Shown here in pieces: positions 19,201 through 27,192 of a DNA stretch of 64,000 nucleotides (position 1 is the stretch's first letter; each line of letters begins with the position of its first letter). A program made the position numbers and the translations under genes. Below the pieces are notes generated by a model. The model did no database searches and was not told the origin of the DNA. It worked only from the letters and a program-made list of their open reading frames with translations. Source of the stretch: Nitrospirota bacterium (GTDB lineage: Bacteria; Nitrospirota; UBA9217); the NCBI GenBank assembly GCA_023229435.1, contig JALNZF010000014.1, positions 14,738 to 78,737 on the forward strand. Reading direction: 5' to 3'.

Positions 19201-20447
19201 CTATCCGCTGGGTCAGGCACACGCCGGTTTCGCGCGCCGACGGCACAGAACAGGTGATCACCGTGGATAGCCTGATCACCGACATCACTCAGCTGAAACT
19301 GCTCGAAAACCAGCTGCGCCAGGCGCAGAAGATGGAGGCTGTCGGTCAGCTGGCAGGCGGGATAGCTCATGACTTCAATAATATCCTGACGGCGATCATC
19401 GGATACAGCCACCTTCTCCTGATGAAAATGGATGCGGGCAATCCGGATCGTCCCTTTGTGCAGCACATCATTGCATCATCAGAACGGGCGGCGCATCTGA
19501 CGCAAAGCCTTCTTTCCTTCAGCCGGAAGCAGGTCATCGACCTGAAGCCGATCGACCTGAACGACATCATCGGGCGGACGGAACATCTGCTGGGAAGAAT
19601 CATCGGCGAGGACATCGAATTCAAGACCATGCTCGCGGAAGAAGGCCTGCCGGTGCTGGCCGACGGCATGCACATCGAACAGGTGCTGATGAACCTCGCG
19701 GCCAATGCCCGGGACGCCATGCCGAACGGCGGAATGTTGCGCTTGGAATCGGGAGCGTTTAAAATGGGAGAGGATTTTATCAGGACCCATGCCTACGGCC
19801 GGCCCGGGACGTACGCATGCCTGTCGATAACGGATACCGGTATCGGCATGGATGAAAACATCAGCCGCAGGATCTTCGAGCCCTTCTTTACAACCAAGGA
19901 GGTCGGGAAAGGCACGGGACTCGGTCTCTCTATGGTATATGGCATCATAAAGCAGCACCACGGTTATATCGAGGTATACAGCGAACCGGGAAAAGGCACA
20001 ACATTCACGATATACCTTCCCTTGCTCGCCACGGCTGCCGTCGAAAAACCGGCCACTGCTCCCGCCGAGCTCGCGCGGGGAACGGAAACCGTGCTTTTAG
20101 CCGAGGATGACAAAACCGTACGCGACCTCGCCGGACAGGTATTGGAAAACTCCGGCTATCGGGTCATTGCAGCCGCTGACGGTGAGGAGGCTGTGGGGAA
20201 GTTCCTCGATAACAGGAAAGGGATAGATCTCCTCGTATTCGATATCATCATGCCGAAGAAGAACGGAAAGGAAGCGTATCTGGAGATAAAAAAGATCCGC
20301 CCGGATATCAAGGCCCTGTTCATGAGCGGATATACTGCGGACATGGTGTTCAAAAAAGAGACCCCCGAGACGGATTTTGATGTTGTCTTGAAACCCATCA
20401 GCCCTTCGGATCTTCTGAAGAAGGTTCGGGAGATACTTGATAGATAA
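16296..20447 (+). CDS. Hybrid sensor histidine kinase with four PAS domains, GAF and receiver
   Basis: About 1383 residues. A membrane segment (14-34), a periplasmic sensor of about 270 residues, and a second membrane segment (309-330) are followed by PAS1 (352-470), PAS2 (477-590), PAS3 (596-715), GAF (720-880) and PAS4 (883-1000). The kinase core has GGIAHDFNN (phospho-acceptor His1025) and an ATPase domain with NLAANARDAMP, DTGIGM and GTGLGLSM. A C-terminal receiver carries the acceptor Asp1316 in LLVFDIIMP. PAS2 contains a CYQAYEQKDQTCDNC cluster that could bind a cofactor. The ATG at 16296 has AGAGG nine bases upstream and is preferred over 16179. No response regulator gene is adjacent. 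Confidence 0.9.
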   Translation: MASRPGSDHMRYKMVLLFIMLALCIVSAGYLYYLTQKEHIKKSIQNELSAIADLKVDQITTWRKERLGNATVIFKNTFIAAAVRKFLETPEAPGLKQELLDWMKSRAETYDYKSVYLVDAQGIIRISTIKGDRQSQLDPPTRKALSEAFNAKHAVLSDIHSKPASTDIHLDLVAPFILRKGSSDVLIGAIVFDIDPHSFLYPLIQTWQGQSETAETVLLRLEGRDILFLNDLRHREQTALTFRIPLDESKMRDIDAARAGNKGVVEQRDYRAVPVLATLRVVPQTSWFLVAKMDLTEIYAPIVTQARQVTFASVLLIAATSLAIVFWWRKKITEYARKQYDAELASKVLSQRYDYLSKYANDIILLCDPEGKILEANDRAIAAYGYSRDELLRLHIRDIRSPETWPDITGQMQQVRAQSGMIFETVHLRKNGEAFPVEVSSRLIDSDGKILFQSIIRDITERKQAEVALINEKNKSQAIIAAIGDGISIQDLDFRVIYQNQVDKNLHGDHIGEYCYQAYEQKDQTCDNCALAASFKDGMIHTTERTVQTANGPLHVEITVSPLKNESGEIVAGIEAVRNITGRKQLENSLRERNVFIEAVMDNLPIGLGVNDIKNGKAIYMNSAFEEIYGWPDTVLVNVTEFFSHVYPDPVQRKAIKERIITDIATGDPSRMRWENMEITTMTGKKKLVNAVNIPVFEQNMMISTVQDVTARKQSEKRLIMLNECLLSFGPNPDENINRLVALCGEQLDAACAIYYRLEGDTLYALGQWNTPPDFEPRAKPEGHFCYDIIKKGGQDVCVIRDLPATSYAQTDPHVSSYGLKTYIGKAVSFGGDFVGALCTAYQIDPMLSDVELKFLEIVASAVGVEESRKETISALRESENRYKRLVRSVTDYIVTIDVENGRAIATYHSPGCVTVTGYTSNEYNADPGLWYRMIFDGDRNTVIEQTNAVLSGAPAAPFEHRIIHKDGSIRWVRHTPVSRADGTEQVITVDSLITDITQLKLLENQLRQAQKMEAVGQLAGGIAHDFNNILTAIIGYSHLLLMKMDAGNPDRPFVQHIIASSERAAHLTQSLLSFSRKQVIDLKPIDLNDIIGRTEHLLGRIIGEDIEFKTMLAEEGLPVLADGMHIEQVLMNLAANARDAMPNGGMLRLESGAFKMGEDFIRTHAYGRPGTYACLSITDTGIGMDENISRRIFEPFFTTKEVGKGTGLGLSMVYGIIKQHHGYIEVYSEPGKGTTFTIYLPLLATAAVEKPATAPAELARGTETVLLAEDDKTVRDLAGQVLENSGYRVIAAADGEEAVGKFLDNRKGIDLLVFDIIMPKKNGKEAYLEIKKIRPDIKALFMSGYTADMVFKKETPETDFDVVLKPISPSDLLKKVREILDR

Positions 20448-20490
20448 TAGTTCGGAGTGATTAAATACAGTTCGGAGCAATGAGTTCGGA

Positions 20491-20546
20491 GTTGGGAGTT
20501 GGGAGTTGGGAGTTGGGAGTTGGGAGTTGGGAGTTGGGAGTTGGGA
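20491..20546. repeat. Heptanucleotide tandem repeat (GTTGGGA x 8)
   Basis: Eight exact copies of GTTGGGA in a row (56 bp), flanked by TTCGGA words. The 7-bp unit is out of phase with codons and lies outside genes, 43 bases after the kinase stop codon. Confidence 0.97.
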
Positions 20547-20622
20547 ATGCACAATGAACTCATGAAATCTCTTTAAAGGCAATTCTCACCTAACTAATGC
20601 AAGCGCATAAAATATTGTTACA

Positions 20623-20675
20623 TGTAGGGCAAGGCTTTAGCCTTGCTTTAAGCAACCCTGAAGGGTTGCCCTACA
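20623..20675. repeat. Palindromic repeat TGTAGGGCAAGGC...TTGCCCTACA
   Basis: TGTAGGGCAAGGCTTTAGCC is followed by TTGCTTTAAGCAACCC and GGGTTGCCCTACA. Nested hairpins form; this type of element is common in intergenic DNA of environmental bacteria. Confidence 0.8.
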
Positions 20676-20757
20676 AATGATATAACAACAATTATTGCGT
20701 TTGCTATAATTACTCCGAACGCAGCCTGCCCTCGAACGTTTCTATCGGGGGAACTGA

Positions 20758-21174
20758 TCACTCCGAACTCTTCCTGCTTCTCAGGAAGGCGCCGAACTTC
20801 ATATCCACCTTCATGATATGGTCGACGATCCAGTCCACCACCACCTGGTTCGTGGTTGCGGACAGATCATAGGAGACGCCCTGCACCCGGGGAAGCGACG
20901 CCTGTTCCTTCAGATCGGCAAGCACCGCAAGATATTTTTTGTGGTCCTCCCGCTGCTCCTCCAACCCGCCATAGTTCGTATCGCGCATGTGTTTTTCCTC
21001 CTCGGAGAAGTGGACCCGCGCGTAATCATCCAGGAACTTGATCGTCCCGTCGATCTCGGACTTGCAGCGTTGCTGTTTTATGGCGATGACCAGGTTATTG
21101 ATCCGTTTGAACAGTTCCTTGTGCTGGCTGTCGATGGTGCTGATGCCGGTCGCCAGTTTCTCCGTCCATTTCAT
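20758..21174 (-). CDS. Bacteriohemerythrin
   Basis: A 138-residue four-helix protein of the hemerythrin family, which binds O2 at a non-heme di-iron site. Ligands are visible: DSQHKELF (His), ARVHFSEEEKHM (His and Glu), EDHKKYL (His), and VDHIMKVDMKFG (His and Asp). The correct start is the ATG at 21174 (MKWTEKLATG), with AGGAGA six bases upstream; the longer frame reads backwards into the CRISPR repeats and is an artefact. It has its own predicted promoter in the short gap between the gene and the oldest CRISPR repeat. Likely role: oxygen sensing, storage or delivery in the cytoplasm. Confidence 0.93.
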   Translation of the reverse strand: MKWTEKLATGISTIDSQHKELFKRINNLVIAIKQQRCKSEIDGTIKFLDDYARVHFSEEEKHMRDTNYGGLEEQREDHKKYLAVLADLKEQASLPRVQGVSYDLSATTNQVVVDWIVDHIMKVDMKFGAFLRSRKSSE

Positions 21175-21208
21175 GATAATTCTCCTGATGTCGCGTGGTG
21201 GATACTGG

Positions 21209-21237
21209 ATAGTAACAAGCACGGGGAAGGATGTCAA
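21209..21237 (-). promoter_or_regulatory. Predicted promoter of the hemerythrin gene
   Basis: On the minus strand TTGACA (21237-21232), a 17-base spacer and TACTAT (21214-21209). It lies 28 bases past the terminal CRISPR repeat, so the gene need not depend on array transcription. Confidence 0.6.
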
Positions 21238-21264
21238 GGGAAGGAGAATATATTGTGTCTGCTG

Positions 21265-24200
21265 TGGTTCATCCCCGCACGTGCGGGGAACATACGTCCA
21301 GATCGCCGAGACCTGTTCCGGTTTCCGGTTCATCCCCGCACGTGCGGGGAACATTTATATCCAGATGCAATTCGTGTCCATATCCACGGTTCATCCCCGC
21401 ACGTGCGGGGAACATATTACCTGGACTGAGCGGGCAAATCCGAAAAACGGTTCATCCCCGCACGTGCGGGGAACATTTACACCTACCTCAGTTTAAAACC
21501 ACATTCAACGGTTCATCCCCGCACGTGCGGGGAACATTTCATAGCGATTTGCACCATGATCGGCATTGCCGGTTCATCCCCGCACGTGCGGGGAACATCG
21601 GTGATCGACGAGGCCGCGTTCCACGACGATCGGTTCATCCCCGCACGTGCGGGGAACATGCCAAATTACAACGCCCAGCCACACCGTCCGGCGGTTCATC
21701 CCCGCACGTGCGGGGAACATGCCGGATCTCCCAGCACGATCGATTTGATCGCCGGTTCATCCCCGCACGTGCGGGGAACATCATTGCGCGCGTCTCCTTA
21801 CATTAGTTTTTGACGGTTCATCCCCGCACGTGCGGGGAACATGCATCTACCTTGTCACCAAAGCATTCCTTCCTCGGTTCATCCCCGCACGTGCGGGGAA
21901 CATGACTTTTGTGCGTCTGAATGACAGCACATCCTCGGTTCATCCCCGCACGTGCGGGGAACATGCAGAAAAAACATCGCGTCCGCAGTCGCCAGACGGT
22001 TCATCCCCGCACGTGCGGGGAACATTGTTCATGTTTTCCCCCTGTAGGCTTTACTTCCGGTTCATCCCCGCACGTGCGGGGAACATATGTAGACCATCTC
22101 GTCAATGTCCATCTCGTGCGGTTCATCCCCGCACGTGCGGGGAACATTCTCCGGTGCCGGGTTGACCGGCTATGGATACCGGTTCATCCCCGCACGTGCG
22201 GGGAACATCTGAGGGGAGAGGATAAAAGGGAAGGGAAAAGCGGTTCATCCCCGCACGTGCGGGGAACATAGCTTAACGCAAGGATCACCGCCGATATCAG
22301 CCGGTTCATCCCCGCACGTGCGGGGAACATACAATAGAAGTGGTCGCCAGGCACGCGGGCATCGGTTCATCCCCGCACGTGCGGGGAACATCATGAGAAC
22401 TGCTTCGACGCGAGGATGACGGACGGTTCATCCCCGCACGTGCGGGGAACATTCGGTCGTGGATGTTTTTTTACAGAATGGGCACGGTTCATCCCCGCAC
22501 GTGCGGGGAACATGGACTCACCGAAGGACAGTGGCTCTACCTCTACGGTTCATCCCCGCACGTGCGGGGAACATTCAAATATCACTACGATACTCCTCCG
22601 GAAACACGGTTCATCCCCGCACGTGCGGGGAACATATCTCCGGGCTTTAAATATTCCGTCAAATGGACGGTTCATCCCCGCACGTGCGGGGAACATTTCA
22701 TCTATTCGCGGCGGCATCGCCATAGACCCGGTTCATCCCCGCACGTGCGGGGAACATTGTGCTATGTCGTCCTCGTAAATATCCCCAGCCGGTTCATCCC
22801 CGCACGTGCGGGGAACATCCGCACAAGGAAAGGGGTAATGATATGAACTACGGTTCATCCCCGCACGTGCGGGGAACATGAGCCGACCGAGCCCCCTGCG
22901 TTCGGTGCAGGCGGTTCATCCCCGCACGTGCGGGGAACATATAGCAACGGGCAGACTCGAGATCAAGCCGAACGGTTCATCCCCGCACGTGCGGGGAACA
23001 TAATATGACTTTAATCTCTGCCTTGTATCGCACCGGTTCATCCCCGCACGTGCGGGGAACATCCGGAGAAAAGCCGGGGCACCGGCAGCACCATCGGTTC
23101 ATCCCCGCACGTGCGGGGAACATGGAGGCCGTAGATGTCGAAGAAAATAAAACATCGGTTCATCCCCGCACGTGCGGGGAACATTAAAGCTGAGATGGCG
23201 TCCCGTTCGACAACGACGGTTCATCCCCGCACGTGCGGGGAACATCCAAGGCCGGTCAGTCCCCGCTGCGAAGCGGCCGGTTCATCCCCGCACGTGCGGG
23301 GAACATCTTTGCCGGCAGCTACAGATAGGTCTATTTCGCGGTTCATCCCCGCACGTGCGGGGAACATATATGAGGATGGGTCCTTTGGCCAAGAATAACC
23401 GGTTCATCCCCGCACGTGCGGGGAACATTCATCCAGAAAAGAACGACGATGATGAACCCTCGGTTCATCCCCGCACGTGCGGGGAACATAAGTGCCCGCC
23501 ATCACCGATGAGGACAAGGCGCGGTTCATCCCCGCACGTGCGGGGAACATCTGGGGATTCGGGACAAAGTGGGCGTCGAAGCCGGTTCATCCCCGCACGT
23601 GCGGGGAACATATAACAGTCGCGTTACGCTCATAATCCCGTCCCGGTTCATCCCCGCACGTGCGGGGAACATTTTTTGATCCACAAAACGGGCAGGGCTT
23701 CAACCGGTTCATCCCCGCACGTGCGGGGAACATAAGATCCCGAAGCCCGGCGGAGGCTATATCCACGGTTCATCCCCGCACGTGCGGGGAACATTCGGCG
23801 GTGGTCCAACATACTGCGTCGGCAACCGGTTCATCCCCGCACGTGCGGGGAACATGCCAGCTGCCGTTTCATGACGGCAAGCTCCAGCGGTTCATCCCCG
23901 CACGTGCGGGGAACATATTGAAACATTCGGGCAGGTCTTGCCCTGCGCCGGTTCATCCCCGCACGTGCGGGGAACATTCTGCTGGAGCAGCACCCCGGGG
24001 ATGCTTTTGCGGTTCATCCCCGCACGTGCGGGGAACATCGATCATCCTGTGATGCCAAAGGGGAATCTCTCGGTTCATCCCCGCACGTGCGGGGAACATT
24101 TCAAGAGACTCGGAGAAATACGGTCTAACATCGGTTCATCCCCGCACGTGCGGGGAACATTCCCACGTTATCAGCCAATATTGCCAGTGGTGCGGTTCAT

Positions 24201-24648
24201 CCCCGCACGTGCGGGGAACATGGTATAGGTTATGGCTTCATCGAGGCCGAACGCGGTTCATCCCCGCACGTGCGGGGAACATGTCCGCTTTCCAACCGGC
24301 CAATATAATTTCTACGGTTCATCCCCGCACGTGCGGGGAACATTGACATGGGCGGCCTCCTTGTTACCGTTTGTTCGGTTCATCCCCGCACGTGCGGGGA
24401 ACATGGTAATCACAACCCTCCCGAGCGCACTTTCCTCGGTTCATCCCCGCACGTGCGGGGAACATAACAATACCTGCATGGTAAAGTGAACCGCTGGCGG
24501 TTCATCCCCGCACGTGCGGGGAACATGAGGTGTTTCAGGCCCAAGAAGAAATGAAGCGCGGTTCATCCCCGCACGTGCGGGGAACATTGCCGATAATTTA
24601 TTTCCGTGAAATCGGTTGCCGGTTCATCCCCGCACGTGCGGGGAACAT
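21265..24648 (-). CRISPR. Type I-E CRISPR array, 56 repeats and 55 spacers
   Basis: A 29-bp repeat recurs with an exact 61-bp period, giving 32-bp spacers throughout. Repeat starts fit 21266 plus multiples of 61 up to 24621, which gives 56 repeats. In crRNA orientation (minus strand) it begins ATGTTCCCCGC, has a perfect CCCCGCACGTGCGGGG palindrome and ends GGATGAACCG, leaving the 8-nt handle ATGAACCG. This matches the E. coli type I-E repeat class. Repeats look invariant except the leftmost, whose outer base differs (T at 21265 where others have C), marking the old end. I listed all 55 spacers and saw no duplicates. The leader end is at the right, beside cas2. Confidence 0.99.
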
Positions 24649-24736
24649 ACTTCCGCTACCTCCCCGAAATCATGAAGCAATTTCGAGGGTCAGTAATCTA
24701 CCGAACAAAATGCCATAAAACTACCCATCACGTCAC
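24649..24736 (-). promoter_or_regulatory. CRISPR leader
   Basis: The 88 bases between the cas2 stop codon and the first (newest) repeat, in the transcription direction of the array. It has no degenerate repeat. I see no convincing -35/-10 pair or clear IHF site, so the array promoter may lie partly inside the end of cas2. Confidence 0.7.
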
Positions 24737-25042
24737 TTATGAGTCTGCACCAATTGAAGCCCCGTTTCCCGGTAGAAACGATACGAGCTTGATGCCGTCC
24801 ATTTCCTTCGGTATTCTACGATTTTTGCCAAGAGTCATAAAGTCAAAACCCGATTCCGTATTCGTCGTCCAGGCCATGACCACATTCCCCTCCTCCATTC
24901 CCTTTTCAATCTGTCCCCAAATCATTTCACGCACACGGCGCGAAACCTTTCCGACATAGACCCCGGCCCGCACTTCGAGCAGCCATATTGCCAACCGTCC
25001 CCGTAAACGAGGCGGCACATTCTCAACCACGATGACCAGCAT
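24737..25042 (-). CDS. cas2: CRISPR-associated Cas2 (type I-E)
   Basis: A 101-residue Cas2e starting MLVIVVENVPPRLRGRLAIW, with the conserved VYVGKVSRRVREMIWGQIE and NTESGFDFMTLG segments. Cas2 forms the dimer core of the Cas1-Cas2 integrase that inserts new spacers. Its ATG lies inside the end of cas1 (20-base overlap); the frame is open further upstream but the family start is clear. The leader and array follow directly. No DnaQ domain is fused here; a separate DEDDh protein is encoded upstream of cas3. Confidence 0.95.
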   Translation of the reverse strand: MLVIVVENVPPRLRGRLAIWLLEVRAGVYVGKVSRRVREMIWGQIEKGMEEGNVVMAWTTNTESGFDFMTLGKNRRIPKEMDGIKLVSFLPGNGASIGADS

Positions 25043-25946
25043 CTCCGATACCCTCCTTATTGGGTATTGCAGGAGCAACAGCCTCTTCATGCGGCTTCGG
25101 CACTTCCAGACCACCAGCTGCTAAAACCTGTTCAATGGCGGGGATTATCCGTTGAAGCACTTTGGATTGCCTGAATGCATCCCGGCAGGCTATTCGAACG
25201 TCTCTCTCCGGATTACCGGGGTTCCTAGCCGCGATTCGGAACGCCACGGGAACAACGGTTTCGAACTTGAAAATGTCAGCGATGTCATACACAAAGGACT
25301 GCGGCTTGCCGGTATGGATGAAACCAATAGCCGGGGCATACCCAGCAGCCAGAATCGCCGCCTCGCTGATACCATAGAGACAGGCCGTTGCGGAACTGAG
25401 GCACCGGTTCGGCACGTCACCACTCCCCCATTCCGTGTGATCGTAGTTTCGATGTTTCCATTCAACCTTATACTGCTTTGCAAGTAGATCATACATCTTT
25501 CGGACCCGGACACCCTCGATGCCGCGCAGTTGTTCCACGCTGCGTCTTTCCGGCGGTTCTTCCTTAAATCGCATGGCGTACATTTTGCGGACGACTTTCA
25601 ATCGGGCATTGTCATCCAGCGCCAGCTTTGCCTGATAGAGAAGCCGATCCGCTCGCGCCCCTCCCGGCTGGCCCGAGGCATACAGCCGCACCCCACCGTC
25701 ACCAACCCAAACGAGCAGACACCCCACCCGCGAAGCGAGCGTCACCGCCGCATGGGACACCCGCGTCCCCGGCTCCAGCATCAGACACGCCACTCCGCCC
25801 ACGGGAATGTGCGTCCGCACGCCTGTCTTGTCCACGATCACAAACGCGCCGTCAAGAACGTCGAGGTTCCCCTTCTCCACGAATAGGACCGAAACACGGT
25901 CCTTCATAGGAATAGGCTTAAGCGGTGGGAGAATGAGTTCGGTCAT
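25023..25946 (-). CDS. cas1: CRISPR-associated endonuclease Cas1 (type I-E)
   Basis: A 307-residue Cas1. Predicted metal-binding catalytic residues align with the E. coli set: Glu144 (RGIEGVRV), His211 (IGFIHTGK) and Asp224 (YDIADIFK). It catalyses spacer integration with Cas2. The C-terminal tail (EVPKPHEEAVAPAIPNKEG) is a typical variable extension. AAGGAAG precedes the ATG by 11 bases. The gene is separated from cas6e by a 1.6-kb island and diverges from the toxin gene across a 53-bp gap, so it may be expressed separately from the interference genes. Confidence 0.97.
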   Translation of the reverse strand: MTELILPPLKPIPMKDRVSVLFVEKGNLDVLDGAFVIVDKTGVRTHIPVGGVACLMLEPGTRVSHAAVTLASRVGCLLVWVGDGGVRLYASGQPGGARADRLLYQAKLALDDNARLKVVRKMYAMRFKEEPPERRSVEQLRGIEGVRVRKMYDLLAKQYKVEWKHRNYDHTEWGSGDVPNRCLSSATACLYGISEAAILAAGYAPAIGFIHTGKPQSFVYDIADIFKFETVVPVAFRIAARNPGNPERDVRIACRDAFRQSKVLQRIIPAIEQVLAAGGLEVPKPHEEAVAPAIPNKEGIGDAGHRG

Positions 25947-25964
25947 AATGATGTCACTTCCTTC

Positions 25965-25994
25965 TTGACTTCATATACGGCATTGCCGTATACT
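25965..25994 (+). promoter_or_regulatory. Promoter of the HigB/HigA pair with a 19-bp operator dyad
   Basis: TTGACT (25965-25970), an 18-base spacer and TATACT (25989-25994). A perfect dyad, TATACGGCA-T-TGCCGTATA, covers 25974-25992, lying in the spacer and overlapping the -10 box. This is where an autorepressing HigA-type antitoxin would bind. The toxin ATG is only five bases after the -10 box, so the message should be leaderless or nearly so. The dyad also lies 28 bases upstream of the divergent cas1 start codon. Confidence 0.75.
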
Positions 25995-25999
25995 TGGTC

Positions 26000-26323
26000 A
26001 TGCTCTGGGAATTCATTGAACTGCCGCCCTTTGCCGAATTGAGAGACGCACTGTTTACCGATGACGAGTTTATCTCTCTGCAAGAATTTCTGTGCGAGCA
26101 TCCCGAAACGGGCGATGTCATCCCCGGAACTGGAGGCTGCCGCAAAATGCGCTGGGCCGCCAAAGGAAAAGGGAAACGCGGCGGCGCACGAGTCATCTAT
26201 TATCTCCGGACTGCTGAAGGACAGATCGTTCTGGTCACGGCATACGGAAAAGGAGATCGCGACGACGTGCCACGGCCATGGCTGAAACGAATCAAGGAGG
26301 TGTTTGAACGTGAGCAAAGCTAA
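26000..26323 (+). CDS. HigB2/RelE-family mRNA interferase toxin
   Basis: A 107-residue toxin (MLWEFIELPPFAELRD...). The conserved block GDVIPGTGG, MRWAAKGKGKRGGARVIYYL and TAYGKGDRDD closely follows HigB2 of Vibrio cholerae, a ribosome-dependent RelE-like RNase. It is encoded on the plus strand, opposite to the cas genes, and its end overlaps the antitoxin gene by 14 bases. The toxin-first order is the hig arrangement. The gene appears intact. No Shine-Dalgarno is possible if transcription starts at the predicted site. Confidence 0.88.
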   Translation: MLWEFIELPPFAELRDALFTDDEFISLQEFLCEHPETGDVIPGTGGCRKMRWAAKGKGKRGGARVIYYLRTAEGQIVLVTAYGKGDRDDVPRPWLKRIKEVFEREQS

Positions 26324-26666
26324 AGAAGCAGTACGCCGTTTCATCGAGACCATTGACAAAGGCGGTAAGGTTGAATGGGCGCGAAAGACCCGTTTCATTC
26401 CCAAACCGGATGGATCAATCCGCCGTTTAGTAACGCGCAAGGACGGGACCGTGGAGAAAGACGAAATCATTCCAGCGGATAGGGCGCTGGTGGCCGAAGC
26501 CCGCGCAAAGACCGGCCTGTCGCAGGACAAATTTGCAACGCTTCTCGGCATTTCCGCGCGCACCCTCCGCGACTGGGAGCAGGGCCGCCGGTCGCCGTCG
26601 GGCGCGGCCAAAACACTCCTCCGCATAGCAGCCAAGCATCCCGAAGTGCTGCGCGAGGTGGCGTAG
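26310..26666 (+). CDS. HigA-type antitoxin, XRE/Cro helix-turn-helix
   Basis: A 118-residue protein whose C-terminal half carries the helix-turn-helix ARAKTGLSQDKFATLLGIS followed by RTLRDWEQGRRSPSG, typical of HigA2/NadS antitoxins. The N-terminal half is charged and is the likely toxin-binding part. The GTG at 26310 has AAGGAGGT seven to eight bases upstream, inside the end of the toxin gene, so translation is coupled. It probably represses its own promoter through the 25974-25992 dyad. Confidence 0.87.
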   Translation: MSKAKEAVRRFIETIDKGGKVEWARKTRFIPKPDGSIRRLVTRKDGTVEKDEIIPADRALVAEARAKTGLSQDKFATLLGISARTLRDWEQGRRSPSGAAKTLLRIAAKHPEVLREVA

Positions 26667-26711
26667 CGATACATGTGATCTTCCTTCAATATCATCTTCA
26701 AGCTACCATCG

Positions 26712-26744
26712 AAAGGAGTGGTACAAATTGTACCCCTCCTTTTT
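26712..26744. terminator. Hairpin after higA, bidirectional terminator candidate
   Basis: AAAGGAG-T-GGTACAA and TTGTACC-C-CTCCTTT form a stem of 14 pairs with one mismatch, followed on the plus strand by TTTTT. It starts 45 bases past the antitoxin stop codon. The stem is near-symmetric, so it could also stop transcripts coming from the minus strand. Confidence 0.65.
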
Positions 26745-26765
26745 CTGTCTGCCGTAATGAAGGGT

Positions 26766-26841
26766 GGTGGCAATTTGCCGCCCTCCTTTCCCCGATTTTC
26801 AGTCAACATCATCCTGTGACAAAATGTCACGACTTCACATC
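26766..26841. repeat. 76-bp direct repeat, copy 1 (copy 2 at 27393-27469)
   Basis: It begins GGTGGCAATTTGCC and ends with the dyad GTGACAAAATGTCAC followed by GACTTCACATC. Copy 2 has the same two ends and a diverged middle (CCGATTTTCAGTCAACATCA versus CCGGAATTTCAGCCAACGTC). The two copies bracket the DUF1016 fragment. Confidence 0.85.
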
Positions 26842-27192
26842 TGTATTCATTGCGCATTCCTTTTTAACCGGGGGCTTTATTTTTGCCACAGCCTGTGGCA
26901 AAATTGGACCGAGTGCGGGATAGGCGCGGTAAAAGGCTATCATCCTCCCTATATTCCGCTCGGAAAACCCTTTTATTTCAGGAAGCTCATTGCGGAGATC
27001 GCGCGCCAGCCGGGGTATGACCGCAGCTCCCCAGCCCTCCCTGTGCTGTCGCTCTTGAAGCATTCTACCGATGTCCCAATACATGTTGATCAACTCAGCA
27101 TTGGCGGACAGCATGGCCCGGGTCTGCCCCTGCCTGATGCGTTGTTTGATCTGGCCGAGCAGTTCGGCATAGTGGACAAATGGTTGCGGCAT
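26827..27192 (-). pseudogene. Truncated DUF1016 (YhcG-type) gene, N-terminal domain only
   Basis: A 121-residue product (MPQPFVHYAELLGQIKQRIR...). It matches the N-terminal domain of DUF1016/YhcG proteins, with SANAELINMYWDIGRMLQERQ and ARDLRNELPEIKGFSERNIGRM. Full-length members have about 330-380 residues with a C-terminal PDDEXK-type nuclease domain, absent here. The start is intact, with GAGGAG 8 bases before the ATG. The frame ends inside the first 76-bp direct repeat. It is probably a remnant left by repeat-mediated deletion, although a short functional product cannot be excluded. Confidence 0.75.

Larger units (their letters stand above)
20448..20757. other. Repeat-rich intergenic region
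   Basis: No gene. It holds TTCGGAG words, eight heptamers, a GTAGGGCAAGG hairpin and a CCTGCCCTCGAACGTTTC...TATCGGGGG dispersed motif at about 20726-20753. The open frames across it translate to simple repeats and are not genes. Confidence 0.7.

Noticed and set aside
20097..20582. Minus-strand frame encoding repeated QLPTPNS units
   Set aside because: It is the translation of the heptamer tandem repeat plus antisense of the receiver domain.
20758..21354. Longer 198-codon version of the hemerythrin gene
   Set aside because: The extra 60 codons read into CRISPR repeats. The internal ATG at 21174 has a good Shine-Dalgarno and fits the family length.
22209..22240. Spacer with a purine-rich stretch resembling the dispersed GGGGAGAGGATAA repeat, possible self-targeting
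   Set aside because: Only about 12 contiguous bases match and the sequence is low complexity. It is not enough to claim a self-target.
21231..24959. Many open frames of 60-200 codons across the CRISPR region with repeated PARAGNI, SSPHVRGT and HPRTCGEH peptides
   Set aside because: They are translations of the 61-bp repeat-spacer units in three frames, with no ribosome-binding sites. The period is not a multiple of three, which is why the peptides alternate.
25943..26857. 304-codon minus-strand frame over the toxin-antitoxin pair
   Set aside because: It is antisense to higB and higA, which have clear family matches, a promoter and a ribosome-binding site.
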